From Firmicutes bacterium ASF500 (GTDB taxonomy: Bacteria > Bacillota > Clostridia > Oscillospirales > Oscillospiraceae), in assembly GCA_000492175.2 (NCBI GenBank), contig CP097573.1:372001-436000 (forward strand): 64,000 bases of DNA, given 5' to 3'. How positions within the stretch are numbered: position 1 is the stretch's first letter; every line of letters starts with the position of its first letter. The notes under the pieces are model-generated. The model was not told where the DNA came from and made no database searches. It worked only from the letters and a program-made list of their open reading frames with translations. The translations under genes and the position numbers were made by a program. This document shows positions 7,538-15,802 of this stretch, in pieces.

Positions 7538-9340
7538 ATGGGAAAAAGATTGACACAGCTCGCTGCTGTTCTTCTGGCCTTTTGTCTGGTCCTGCCGCCC
7601 GCCAGGGCGGCCACTACCAACCAGAACGGGCAGATTATGATTCGGGTGGGGCTGGCCTCTGCCAACAAGCACGTCCCCACCGGAGAGCTGGAGGCCGCCC
7701 ATCTGGAGAACAACAACAGCGCCGGATACGGCTTCGGCTACCGCTTCGGCTATTACGACAGCGGACTGAACTTCGTGGAGCTGGCCCGCACGGATGACAA
7801 AACCATTCAGGTGTCGGTGCTCAAGACCCAGAACCTCTACTACGGCACGGTGAACGGGAAGAAGACCTATTCCTCCTCCATCACCAGCGGTACCCTGGTG
7901 GGCAGCTACCACATCCGGGTACCGGGGACGTTTGACAGCTTCGCCCAGGCGTCGGCGGAGGCAGCCCGGTACAGCGGCGGCTTCGTGGCCTGGATCGACG
8001 GGGCCTATCAGGTCCGGGCGGGCTCCTACGCCTCAGCGGAGGCGGCGTCGGCGGCGCTGAAAAACATCTCCGGCGGAAGCGTGGTGTGGACAAGCTCCTA
8101 CGGCATGAGCGTGGTAAAGACGGGCACCAGTCAGATTCTGTTTCAGTACGACTGCGGCGAGTCGGGCAGGCTGGCCATTCAGCCCGATGTCACCGGGGTA
8201 GGGGAGACCCGCACCTGGTTCCAGAATTATAAGTACCGGGGGGGCTTCCAGTACCACCGGCGCAGCGGCGGAAACCTCTCCGTTGTCAACGTCCTGCCTC
8301 TGGAGGACTATGTCAACGGCGTGGTCTGCTTTGAGATGGGCCGGAACTGGCCCCTGGAGGCGCTGAAAACCCAGGCGGTCTTTGCCCGGACCTATGTGCT
8401 GAAAAACCTGGGCAAGCATGACAGCCACGGCTTCGACATCTGCGGCACCGCCTCCTGTCAGGCCTACCACGGCATGGGCAGCGGGGCCGACAACGGTCCC
8501 AGCGAGGTCAGCATGCGGGCGGTGAGCGAGACCGCCGGCAGGGTCATCCGCTATAACGGCAAGCTGGCCGAGACCGTCTACTCCTCCAGCTTCGGCGGGG
8601 CCAGCGAGGACGCCAACAATGTCTGGGGGACCAACACCTCCACCGAGCACCCCTATCTCCGGGGGGTGGTGGACCCCTACGAGGCCGACACCAACAGCAT
8701 CAACTCCCACTCCTCCTGGACGGTGCGCTATACCGCCGCCCAGCTGACCCAGAAGCTCCAGGGCTACGGCCTGGGCACGGGCACCTCCGTGGACTACCTG
8801 GTGCTGACCTACTCCGACAAGGGCAACGTCATTCAGGTGGTGGTCCACTGGGCCAACGGCCAGAGCAATACCATCAAGGCCAGCGACATCCGCAGCCGCT
8901 TCGGCGTGGATTCCATCCGCTTTACCGTCAACGGGATGGGCAACAGCGGGACTGCCGGCCCCGTCACGCCCCCCAGCGGCGGCGGGGGACTGTATGTCAA
9001 CGGCGCGGAGGTCCCCGGCAGTACAGACGGGATGTATGTGATCTCCGGCTCAGGCACGGTGAGCCCCATTGACGGAGACCCCTATGTCATCACCGGCGGC
9101 GGCTCCGTCTCCCAGCTGCCCCCCTCCACCGGCGGCGGGAATCAGGGCGGAAGCACCGCCCCCCAGCCCGGAAACGGGACGGTCACCGTGTCGGGCAGCA
9201 GCTACACCTTCACCGGCGGCGGCTGGGGACATCAGCTTGGCATGAGCCAGTTCGGCGCTTACGCTATGGCAAACCGGGGCTTTACATACGAGGAGATTGT
9301 AAAATTCTACCTCCCCGGCGTCCAGGTCCAGCAATATTGA
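7538..9340 (+). CDS. Secreted SpoIID/LytB-domain protein with SPOR-like segment
   Basis: A 600-aa exported protein. Residues 1-22 ([20 protein letters not shown], then PARA) are a signal peptide. A SPOR-like segment around residue 150 ([20 protein letters not shown]) may bind denuded glycan. The SpoIID domain starts at [16 protein letters not shown]; the Glu in FEMG aligns with the catalytic Glu of SpoIID-type lytic transglycosylases. After [11 protein letters not shown] the fold is interrupted by a Gly/Pro-rich linker containing two similar segments ([12 protein letters not shown] and [12 protein letters not shown]), and the final SpoIID strand resumes at [23 protein letters not shown] lies 6 nt before the ATG at 7538; an upstream ATG at 7526 is possible. 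Length exceeds SpoIID itself, so call it SpoIID-like. Confidence 0.88.
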   Translation: MGKRLTQLAAVLLAFCLVLPPARAATTNQNGQIMIRVGLASANKHVPTGELEAAHLENNNSAGYGFGYRFGYYDSGLNFVELARTDDKTIQVSVLKTQNLYYGTVNGKKTYSSSITSGTLVGSYHIRVPGTFDSFAQASAEAARYSGGFVAWIDGAYQVRAGSYASAEAASAALKNISGGSVVWTSSYGMSVVKTGTSQILFQYDCGESGRLAIQPDVTGVGETRTWFQNYKYRGGFQYHRRSGGNLSVVNVLPLEDYVNGVVCFEMGRNWPLEALKTQAVFARTYVLKNLGKHDSHGFDICGTASCQAYHGMGSGADNGPSEVSMRAVSETAGRVIRYNGKLAETVYSSSFGGASEDANNVWGTNTSTEHPYLRGVVDPYEADTNSINSHSSWTVRYTAAQLTQKLQGYGLGTGTSVDYLVLTYSDKGNVIQVVVHWANGQSNTIKASDIRSRFGVDSIRFTVNGMGNSGTAGPVTPPSGGGGLYVNGAEVPGSTDGMYVISGSGTVSPIDGDPYVITGGGSVSQLPPSTGGGNQGGSTAPQPGNGTVTVSGSSYTFTGGGWGHQLGMSQFGAYAMANRGFTYEEIVKFYLPGVQVQQY

Positions 9341-9356
9341 AAAGGATGATCGTTTT

Positions 9357-10385
9357 TTGAAAACCTCTGATTTTGATTTCCAGCTCCCGGAGGAGCTGAT
9401 CGCTCAGACGCCTCTGGAACGGCGGGACGCCTCCCGGCTGCTCACCCTGGACAAACGCACCGGGGCGGTGGGGCATCACCGGTTCTATGACCTGCCCCAA
9501 TTTCTCCGGCCGGGGGACTGCCTGGTGCTCAACGACTCCCGGGTGCTGCCCGCCCGGCTCATCGGCCGCCGCCCCACCGGCGGAGCCTGTGAAGTGCTTC
9601 TCCTTGTCGACAGGGGAGACAACCTGTGGGAGTGCCTGGTCCGCCCCGGACGGAAGCTGAAGCCGGGGGCGCAGGTGGTCTTTGGGGATGGACAGCTCAC
9701 CGCCACCGTGGAGGCCGAGCTGAAGGACGGCAAGCGGGCGGTCCGGTTCCACTACCAGGGCATTTTCCTGGAGGTCCTGGAGCAGCTGGGCAAAATGCCC
9801 CTGCCGCCCTATATCAAGGCGGAGCTGGAGGACCAGGAGCGGTATCAGACCGTCTACTCCAAGGTGGTGGGCTCCGCCGCCGCCCCCACCGCCGGGCTCC
9901 ACTTTACCCCGGAGCTGCTGGAGCGGGTGCAGGAGATCGGTGTAAAGGTCTGCTACGTTACACTCCATGTGGGACTGGGCACCTTCCGGCCTGTGAAGGC
10001 GGAGGAGATTACCGACCACGAGATGCACTCCGAGTTCTGTCAGATCAGTCAGGAGACCGTCGGTATCATCAACCAGACCAAGGTGAACGGGGGACGGGTC
10101 ATCTGCGTGGGCACCACCTCCTGCCGCACCATTGAGAGCTTCGCGGCGGAGGACGGGACCATGTCGGAGCGCTCCGGGTGGACGAATATTTTCATCTACC
10201 CGGGCTACCGCTTCAAGGTGCTGGACGCCCTCATTACCAATTTCCACCTGCCCCAGTCCACCCTTATCATGCTGGTGTCCGCCTTGGCGGGGCGGGAGCA
10301 CGTCCTGTCCGCCTACGAGACGGCGGTACGGGAGCGCTACCGGTTCTTTTCCTTCGGAGACGCCATGATGATCGCCGATTTTTGA
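9357..10385 (+). CDS. queA: S-adenosylmethionine:tRNA ribosyltransferase-isomerase
   Basis: Transfers and isomerises the ribosyl moiety of SAM onto 7-aminomethyl-7-deazaguanine in tRNA, forming epoxyqueuosine. The 342-aa protein matches QueA throughout: [67 protein letters not shown] and [15 protein letters not shown]. It begins with TTG at 9357 after AAAGGATG. tgt, the preceding step in the pathway, lies two genes downstream, so the region forms a queuosine cluster. Confidence 0.97.
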   Translation: MKTSDFDFQLPEELIAQTPLERRDASRLLTLDKRTGAVGHHRFYDLPQFLRPGDCLVLNDSRVLPARLIGRRPTGGACEVLLLVDRGDNLWECLVRPGRKLKPGAQVVFGDGQLTATVEAELKDGKRAVRFHYQGIFLEVLEQLGKMPLPPYIKAELEDQERYQTVYSKVVGSAAAPTAGLHFTPELLERVQEIGVKVCYVTLHVGLGTFRPVKAEEITDHEMHSEFCQISQETVGIINQTKVNGGRVICVGTTSCRTIESFAAEDGTMSERSGWTNIFIYPGYRFKVLDALITNFHLPQSTLIMLVSALAGREHVLSAYETAVRERYRFFSFGDAMMIADF

Positions 10386-10393
10386 GGTATTTT

Positions 10394-10837
10394 GTGGAGA
10401 TTAGAGAGGTTGCGACAGATAAAAAGCGGTATCTGCCCCTGCTCCTTCTGGCGGACGAGCAGGAGAGCATGATTGACCGCTACCTGGACCGGGGGACCAT
10501 GTTCGTCCTGATTGACGGAACGGTCGTGGGAGAGTGCGTGGTCACCGACGAGGGAGACGGGATTCTGGAGATCAAAAACCTGGCGGTCTCGCCCGATTGT
10601 CAGCGAAAAGGGTATGGAAAAGCTCTGATCCGCTATCTCGCGGAACGATTTCGGGGACAGTACAATATTTTGCAGGTCGGCACCGGCGACAGCCCTTTGA
10701 CTGTTCCATTTTACGAGGCCTGCGGCTTCGTCCGTTCCCACAGGGTTGAGAACTTTTTCACAGAGAACTACGACCACCCGATTTACGAGGGCGGAGTTTT
10801 GCTCACTGATATGGTTTATTTGCAAAGAAGGTTATAA
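10394..10837 (+). CDS. GNAT-family N-acetyltransferase
   Basis: A 147-aa protein with the acetyl-CoA motif LAVSPDCQRKGYGKALIRYL and the typical C-terminal PFYEACGF. Substrate unknown. The reading frame is open through queA. GTG at 10394 (MEIREVATDKKRY) is chosen because GAGG lies 6 nt upstream; TTG at 10382 would overlap the queA stop as TTGA. It sits between queA and tgt and is probably cotranscribed; its link to queuosine is only positional. Confidence 0.85.
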   Translation: MEIREVATDKKRYLPLLLLADEQESMIDRYLDRGTMFVLIDGTVVGECVVTDEGDGILEIKNLAVSPDCQRKGYGKALIRYLAERFRGQYNILQVGTGDSPLTVPFYEACGFVRSHRVENFFTENYDHPIYEGGVLLTDMVYLQRRL

Positions 10838-10854
10838 AATTAGGAGGAATAGCC

Positions 10855-11061
10855 GTGAAAAAAGCAATTATTGGAATTGGAATGATGATTTCAGGAACCA
10901 TCGGAATGTCAACTCAGCGAATTGTAGATACAATTTTTGTCGCGAATAGCTGGACTTCAAGTCACTCCGGTTTCAACCTCTTGTTTGGTGTCAGTTTAAT
11001 CGCGGTTGTTGGCGGTGTAATTTTTTGTGTTTCAGCTTTAAAAGATAAAGATAGCAAGTAA
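10855..11061 (+). CDS. Small two-helix membrane protein, 68 aa
   Basis: GTG start with SD TAGGAGGA. Two hydrophobic segments: IIGIGMMISGTIGM (about 4-17) and LLFGVSLIAVVGGVIFCVSA (about 42-61), separated by a polar loop. No family recognised. Its AT-rich codons contrast with queA and tgt on either side, so it is probably a recent arrival in this operon. Confidence 0.65.
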   Translation: MKKAIIGIGMMISGTIGMSTQRIVDTIFVANSWTSSHSGFNLLFGVSLIAVVGGVIFCVSALKDKDSK

Positions 11062-11074
11062 AAGGAGTTTTTGC

Positions 11075-12208
11075 GTGTTTGAGATTTTAAAACAAGAGGG
11101 AAGAGCCCGGCGGGGGGTGTTCACCTGCGCCCACGGGGTGGTCCAGACCCCGGTGTTTATGAACGTGGGCACCCAGGGGGCCATCAAAGGGGCGCTGTCC
11201 GCCCACGACCTGAAGGAGATCGGCTGTCAGGTGGAGTTGTCCAACACCTACCACCTCCATCTGCGCCCCGGGGACGGGATTGTCCGTCAGATGGGCGGGC
11301 TCCACAAATTTATGGACTGGGACGGCCCCATGCTCACCGACAGCGGGGGCTTTCAGGTCTTTTCCCTGTCCGGCCTGAGGAAGATCACCGAGGAGGGGGT
11401 CACCTTCGCCTCCCACATCGACGGCCGGCGTATCTTTATGGGCCCGGAGGAGTCCATGCGGATTCAGTCCAACCTGGGCAGCGACATCGCTATGGCCTTT
11501 GACGAGTGCGTGGAGAACCCGTCCCCCTATGAGTATGTAAAGGCCTCTTGCGAGCGGACCGCCCGGTGGCTGGAGCGCTGTGTGGCAGAGCATGACAGGC
11601 TGAATACCTTGCCAGAGACGGTCACCCCTCAGCAGCAGCTCTTCGGCATCAACCAGGGGGGGACCTACGCCGATCTGCGTGTGTGGCACATGGAGGAGAT
11701 CGCCAAGCTGAACTGCGACGGCTACGCCATCGGCGGTCTGGCGGTGGGGGAGCCCACTCAGGTGATGTACGACATCATCGACGCGGTGGAGCCCCACATG
11801 CCACGGGAAAAACCCCGGTACCTCATGGGGGTGGGGACGCCCTCCAACATCATCGAGGGGGTGGCTCGAGGGGTGGACTTCTTCGACTGCGTCATGCCCG
11901 CCCGGAACGCCCGCCACGGCAAGCTGTACACCTGGAATGGGACCATCAACATCAAAAATGAAAAGTATAAGCTGGACGGGCGGCCCATCGACCCGAGCTG
12001 TGACTGTCCCGCCTGCCGGTCTTTCTCCCGGGCCTATCTGCGCCACCTGGTGACGGCGGGGGAGATGCTGGCCATGCGGCTGGCGGTGCTCCACAATCTG
12101 CACTTCTACAACGAGCTGATGGCCCGAATCCGTGAGAGCCTGGACAGCGGGACCTTTGAGGATTTCAGGGCCCGGTACTCCGGTATGTTGGACAGGCCAG
12201 CCCCGTAG
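11075..12208 (+). CDS. tgt: tRNA-guanine transglycosylase (queuine tRNA-ribosyltransferase)
   Basis: Exchanges guanine 34 in GUN anticodons for preQ1. The 377-aa protein contains MLTDSGGFQVFSLSGLRKI (catalytic Asp), FGINQGGTYADLR, GYAIGGLAVGEP, and the zinc site CDCPACRSFSRAYLRHL. It begins with GTG at 11075 after AAAGGAG. It is followed by yajC, the usual tgt-yajC order, although a separate promoter precedes yajC here. Confidence 0.97.
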   Translation: MFEILKQEGRARRGVFTCAHGVVQTPVFMNVGTQGAIKGALSAHDLKEIGCQVELSNTYHLHLRPGDGIVRQMGGLHKFMDWDGPMLTDSGGFQVFSLSGLRKITEEGVTFASHIDGRRIFMGPEESMRIQSNLGSDIAMAFDECVENPSPYEYVKASCERTARWLERCVAEHDRLNTLPETVTPQQQLFGINQGGTYADLRVWHMEEIAKLNCDGYAIGGLAVGEPTQVMYDIIDAVEPHMPREKPRYLMGVGTPSNIIEGVARGVDFFDCVMPARNARHGKLYTWNGTINIKNEKYKLDGRPIDPSCDCPACRSFSRAYLRHLVTAGEMLAMRLAVLHNLHFYNELMARIRESLDSGTFEDFRARYSGMLDRPAP

Positions 12209-12219
12209 AGCGCGTCAGG

Positions 12220-12262
12220 GCCGCAGATTTTCAGGGCGGCGGGCCGAGTCGTCCCGCCCTAC
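12220..12262. repeat. Short copy of the 'VGRDD' intergenic repeat
   Basis: The bases between tgt and the yajC promoter contain GGCGGGCCGAGTCGTCCCGCC followed by CTAC, the same end sequence as the longer copies at 33833-33955 and 50640-50759. Confidence 0.6.
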
Positions 12263-12296
12263 AAAATCAATCTCAGTGAAAATTTGACAAAAGGGC

Positions 12297-12325
12297 TTGT
12301 CAACCGGACAAATATCCGCTATAAT
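12297..12325 (+). promoter_or_regulatory. SigA-type promoter of yajC
   Basis: TTGTCA (12297-12302), 17-bp spacer, TATAAT (12320-12325). A second TTGACA at 12284-12289 is too far from the -10. Confidence 0.75.
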
Positions 12326-12391
12326 ACTTTTCACTGTGTCAAATAGAGATTCTGTTGACCGAGTGATTTTGAAACGTTGGAGGAAGATTTT

Positions 12392-12670
12392 ATGGATTAT
12401 GGCTTTATCCTCATGATGGTACTCATGTTCGTCATGCTGTACTTCTTCATGATCCGCCCGGAGAACAAGCGGAAGAAGGAGGCCCAGAACCTGCGGGACT
12501 CCCTGAAGGTGGGGGATGTTATCACCACAATCGGCGGTATTGTGGGCACCATCTGCAAGGTGGACGAGAGCACCATCGTGATCGAGACCAGCGCCGACCG
12601 GGTGCGCGTTGAGTTCACCAAGTGGGCTGTTTCCAGCAAGAACGTGGCCCCCACTCAGCCCAACGCTTAA
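12392..12670 (+). CDS. yajC: Preprotein translocase subunit YajC
   Basis: A 92-aa SecDF-YajC accessory subunit: one N-terminal membrane helix (YGFILMMVLMFVMLYFFMIRP) then the basic, cytoplasmic YajC domain (LKVGDVITTIGGIVGTICKV). SD TTGGAGGA precedes the ATG at 12392; the TTG inside that SD is not the start. secD/secF are not in this window. Confidence 0.95.
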   Translation: MDYGFILMMVLMFVMLYFFMIRPENKRKKEAQNLRDSLKVGDVITTIGGIVGTICKVDESTIVIETSADRVRVEFTKWAVSSKNVAPTQPNA

Positions 12671-12690
12671 AACTAACAGGCATGTCTTTT

Positions 12691-12736
12691 GCCCTCCCCG
12701 CATAGGTTTTACCAAACCGTGGGGGAGGGTATTTTT
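12691..12736 (+). promoter_or_regulatory. Terminator-like hairpin that contains the next gene's Shine-Dalgarno
   Basis: CCCTCCCC (12692-12699) can pair with GGGGAGGG (12722-12729); AGGTTT/AAACC extend the stem, and TATTTTTAT follows. The 3' arm is also the only SD for the ATG at 12737. Confidence 0.6.
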
Positions 12737-13159
12737 ATGAAGAAAAAAGAGCGGCGGCCGGAGGAGCTGGGCAGTCAATGGCTCAACGCCATGTGTGATA
12801 TCCTGATCGGCGGCGCGCTGGCCGGAGTGACGGCCATTCTGGCCCTGCTGGCCTGGGCGGCGCTGGTCTCCGCCGGCGTGATGCCGGTGGGGGCGATGTA
12901 CGGCGCGGTGCTGGCGTCCTGCGTGCTGGGCGCCCTGACGGGCGGCTGCTTCGCCGTCCGCCGGGTGGGACGGCACTCGCTGCCGGTTGGTCTGGGCGTA
13001 GGGGCGGTGCTGTTCCTCCTGCTGCTGACGGCGGGGTTCATCGCCTTCGACGGAGCCTCCATTGCCAACGGAGGGGCGGGTATCCTGTGCGCCTGCCTGT
13101 GCGGCGGGGCCATCCCCGGACTGCTGGCGAGAAAACCCAAGAAAAAACGCAGAAGATGA
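12737..13159 (+). CDS. TIGR04086 family membrane protein
   Basis: A 140-aa protein with four hydrophobic segments (LIGGALAGVTAILALLAWAAL; MYGAVLASCVLGALTGGCFA; GLGVGAVLFLLLLTAGFIAF; GGAGILCACLCGGAIPGLLA) and a basic C-terminal tail KPKKKRRR. The size, topology and position between yajC and the SCIFF gene match TIGR04086, a family of unknown function conserved here in Clostridia. Confidence 0.8.
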   Translation: MKKKERRPEELGSQWLNAMCDILIGGALAGVTAILALLAWAALVSAGVMPVGAMYGAVLASCVLGALTGGCFAVRRVGRHSLPVGLGVGAVLFLLLLTAGFIAFDGASIANGGAGILCACLCGGAIPGLLARKPKKKRRR

Positions 13160-13188
13160 TTGAAATCTCTCGGAGCCTATGTTATAAT
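13160..13188 (+). promoter_or_regulatory. SigA-type promoter of scfA
   Basis: TTGAAA (13160-13165), 17-bp spacer, TATAAT (13183-13188), starting on the stop codon of the preceding membrane-protein gene. Confidence 0.8.
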
Positions 13189-13241
13189 GACTGTCACTAT
13201 GGCAGAATCTGCTGTAAGCAACCAAACAGGAGGAGATACCA

Positions 13242-13382
13242 ATGAAACACATTCAGACCTTGAACGGGGCCACCCTGAAGCAGAGCGCCGCCCACGGCGG
13301 CTGCGGCGAGTGCCAGACCTCTTGCCAGTCCGCCTGCAAGACTTCCTGCACCGTCGCCAACCAGAAGTGCGAGAACAAGTAA
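13242..13382 (+). CDS. scfA: SCIFF: six-cysteine peptide precursor
   Basis: A 46-aa peptide starting MKHIQTLNGATLKQSAA, then a Cys-rich half with GGCGEC, TSC, SAC, TSC and QKC, exactly six cysteines. This is the 'six cysteines in forty-five' ranthipeptide precursor found in nearly all Clostridia. The maturase ScfB installs a thioether bond between a Cys and a Thr residue. Strong SD AGGAGGAG before the ATG, its own promoter at 13160-13188, and a terminator before scfB suggest it is expressed above its maturase. Biological role unsettled; quorum-type signalling has been proposed. Confidence 0.96.
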   Translation: MKHIQTLNGATLKQSAAHGGCGECQTSCQSACKTSCTVANQKCENK

Positions 13383-13396
13383 GCTCAAGTCGCGAA

Positions 13397-13426
13397 GAGG
13401 GCAGGCGCGCCGCGCCTGCTCTTTTA
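13397..13426 (+). terminator. Attenuating terminator between scfA and scfB
   Basis: GCAGGCGC / GCGCCTGC form a stem flanked by AAGAG and TCTTTT. It lies in the 69-bp scfA-scfB gap, so partial read-through would set the peptide-to-maturase ratio. Confidence 0.75.
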
Positions 13427-13451
13427 CTATCTATACAAGAGGAGATGTAAC

Positions 13452-14873
13452 ATGACAACTGTACATACCTTTACCGCCCTGGGGCAGTACCTGGCGGCGG
13501 ATGTGAACAGCGGCGCGGTCCACGTGCTGGACAAGCTGACCTACGACCTGCTCAGCGGGGCAGGGGAGGGGCCTTTGGGGGAGGCGCTGCCCTCTGATCT
13601 GGCGGACAAGCTGTCTCAATACGGCCGGGCCGACCTGGAGGAGGGCTGGCAGGAGCTGAGAGAGCTCCAGGAGGCCGGACTGCTCTTCACCACCGACGAG
13701 TACATCGACCCGGAGGCGGCTATGGCCCTGCCCAAGGCGGCGGTGGTAAAGGCGCTGTGCCTCCATGTGTCCCACGACTGCAATCTGCGGTGCAAATACT
13801 GCTTCGCCTCCACCGGCGACTTCGGCACCGGCCACCGGATGACCATGGACCTGGACACCGCGAAAAAGGCCATCGACTGGGTGGTGGAGAAGTCGGGGAG
13901 CCGCCGGAATATCGAGGTGGACTTCTTCGGCGGCGAGCCGCTGATGGCCATGGACGTGGTGAAGGGGACGGTGGAGTACGCCCGCTCCCTGGAGAAAAAG
14001 CACGACAAGGTGTTCCGGTTCACCATCACCACCAACGGCGTCCTGCTGGACGACGAGACCATCGACTACGTCAACCGGGAGATGTCCAACGTGGTCCTCT
14101 CCCTGGACGGCCGCCGGGAGGTCAACGACAGGATGCGGCCCACCGTCAACGGCAAGGGCAGCTATGACGTGATCGTTCCCAGGTTCCAGAAGCTGGTGGC
14201 CCAGCGGGGGACCAAGGACTACTACGTCCGGGGCACCTTCACCCGGGACAGCCTGGATTTTGCTCAGGACATCCTCCACATGGGCGACCTGGGCTTCCGC
14301 CATGTGTCGGTGGAGCCGTGCAGCGGCCCTCCCCAGGACCCCTACGCCATCCGCGCGGAGGACCTGGGCAGGGTAGAGGAGGAGTATGAAAAGCTGGCCG
14401 GTCTGCTGAAGGATCGGAAGGACATCAACTTCTTCCACTTCAATGTGGACCTGTCTCAGGGCCCCTGCGTCATCAAGCGGCTGCGGGGCTGTGGGGCCGG
14501 GTGCGAGTACGTGGCCATCACCCCAGACGGGGACATCTACCCCTGCCACCAGTTTGTGGGGAAAGAGGAGTTCCGCATGGGCAATGTCCACGACGGCGGC
14601 TTCAATATGGAGATCTCTGGTCAATTTGCCCAACAGAATGTCTACACCCGTCCCGCCTGCCGGGAGTGCTGGGCCAGATTTTATTGCAGCGGGGGGTGCT
14701 CCGCCTCCAATTTGCTTGCCAATGGAGACATAACATGTGCGAATGAGGTGGCCTGCGCCATGGAACGCAAGCGTCTGGAGTGCGCCATCGCCCTCAATTC
14801 TATCGCCGCCGGTATAGGCGGGCAAGGGAATACAGAATGTAATAATACGAATTGTAATCTTTGTAATCATTAA
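13452..14873 (+). CDS. scfB: SCIFF radical SAM maturase
   Basis: A 473-aa SPASM-type radical SAM enzyme forming the SCIFF thioether. An N-terminal peptide-recognition domain (about 1-95) precedes the radical SAM cluster motif HDCNLRCKYCF (Cys110, 114, 117), then DFFGGEPLMA and TTNGVLL. The C-terminal SPASM cysteines include GCGAGCEY, DIYPCHQFVG, RPACRECWARFYCSGGC, and a later Cys-rich tail ending CNNTNCNLCNH for auxiliary [4Fe-4S] clusters. Adjacent to its substrate gene, as expected. Confidence 0.96.
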   Translation: MTTVHTFTALGQYLAADVNSGAVHVLDKLTYDLLSGAGEGPLGEALPSDLADKLSQYGRADLEEGWQELRELQEAGLLFTTDEYIDPEAAMALPKAAVVKALCLHVSHDCNLRCKYCFASTGDFGTGHRMTMDLDTAKKAIDWVVEKSGSRRNIEVDFFGGEPLMAMDVVKGTVEYARSLEKKHDKVFRFTITTNGVLLDDETIDYVNREMSNVVLSLDGRREVNDRMRPTVNGKGSYDVIVPRFQKLVAQRGTKDYYVRGTFTRDSLDFAQDILHMGDLGFRHVSVEPCSGPPQDPYAIRAEDLGRVEEEYEKLAGLLKDRKDINFFHFNVDLSQGPCVIKRLRGCGAGCEYVAITPDGDIYPCHQFVGKEEFRMGNVHDGGFNMEISGQFAQQNVYTRPACRECWARFYCSGGCSASNLLANGDITCANEVACAMERKRLECAIALNSIAAGIGGQGNTECNNTNCNLCNH

Positions 14874-14935
14874 GCTGCACCCCTCTCCATCAATATCTAG
14901 CCTATTTTTAAACAGTCACTACAATATCTAGCGAT

Positions 14936-14966
14936 ACCGGAGCCTCCGCCGAAGCTCCGGTATTGT
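14936..14966 (+). terminator. Terminator after scfB
   Basis: ACCGGAGC / GCTCCGGT with a 10-nt loop, followed by a T-containing stretch. The rest of the gap to 15048 shows no gene. Confidence 0.6.
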
Positions 14967-15047
14967 TATAGTTTATGGGTTTACATAATACTGTTTACAT
15001 AAAAAATAATGAGAATTGGCAAAAACGGAGAAAATCGGAAAAACCCC

Positions 15048-15076
15048 TTGCGAAAAATGCCGGTTCGAGCTATAGT
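15048..15076 (+). promoter_or_regulatory. SigA-type promoter of the spoIIM-like gene
   Basis: TTGCGA (15048-15053), exactly 17 bp, TATAGT (15071-15076). An A-rich upstream tract (15020-15045) could act as an UP element. Confidence 0.65.
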
Positions 15077-15156
15077 AGAGTTACCCTGAACGCGGGCCCG
15101 AGGGCCGCGTCTATTTCTCCCTCCCGCCTCATAAGCTGATAGCGAGGTGAGGTTTT

Positions 15157-15780
15157 GTGGGAGTGAGGCTGCGAAAAAAATGGGACTTGCCGTCGGAGCA
15201 GCGGGCGGCGCTGGCCGTCCTGGGGACCATCTTCCTGTTGGGCGGCGGAGCGGGCTGTCTCTTCGCCGCTCTGTCGGACGGGGAGGGGGCCGAGGAGCTG
15301 AGCGGATATCTGTCCGGCTACCTGGAGCTGGCCGGAGGCGCCGGAGCGCCCCATGACCTGTGGGCGTCCCTCTGGGGCCAGTTGAAGTACCAGCTGGCCG
15401 CCGTGGTGCTGGGCCTGACAGCGCTGGGGACGGTGGGTCTGCCGGTACTCTTCGGGGTACGGGGCTTTTTGTTCTCCTTCTCCGCCGCCTGCTTCGTCCG
15501 AATCTTCGGGGCCAGGGGACTGCTTCCCGCCTTCGCCCTGTTTGGACTGCCCGCCCTGCTGTGGGCCCCGGCGCTGTTCCTGACGGGAACGCCCGGCCTG
15601 CTCACCGCCCAGAAGCTGCTGCGCCGGTCGCTGGGGGAGGAGCGGGGAGGCCCGCTTCTGCTGGACAGGTCCCTGTGGGTCCGGGCCGGAGGGAGCCTAG
15701 GGCTGGGCCTGTCCGCGGGACTGCTGGAATACTGGGTGGTCCCGGTGCTGCTGCGGGCGGCGTCCCGCGTCGTGCTGTAA
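15157..15780 (+). CDS. Stage II sporulation protein M-like membrane protein
   Basis: A 207-aa protein with about five hydrophobic segments. The layout (RAALAVLGTIFLLGGGAGCL, KYQLAAVVLGLTALGTVGLP, FGVRGFLFSFSAACFVRI, LPAFALFGLPALLWAPALF, GSLGLGLSAGLLEYWVVPVL) and the FGVRGF motif agree with SpoIIM, part of the DMP complex that drives engulfment. GTG start at 15157 after GAGGTGAGG; a GTG six bases later is possible. Next to xerD and murD, a common clostridial arrangement. Confidence 0.75.
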   Translation: MGVRLRKKWDLPSEQRAALAVLGTIFLLGGGAGCLFAALSDGEGAEELSGYLSGYLELAGGAGAPHDLWASLWGQLKYQLAAVVLGLTALGTVGLPVLFGVRGFLFSFSAACFVRIFGARGLLPAFALFGLPALLWAPALFLTGTPGLLTAQKLLRRSLGEERGGPLLLDRSLWVRAGGSLGLGLSAGLLEYWVVPVLLRAASRVVL

Positions 15781-15802
15781 GGAAAATTTAGGAGTTTTGG
15801 AA

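Noticed and set aside
12215..13252. 345-codon minus-strand frame under yajC and the TIGR04086 gene
   Set aside because: Antisense shadow of two real genes; Gln/Arg/Gly-rich and motif-free.
13397..13426. Riboswitch before scfB
   Set aside because: The structure is a simple stem with T-run; no aptamer-like second structure.
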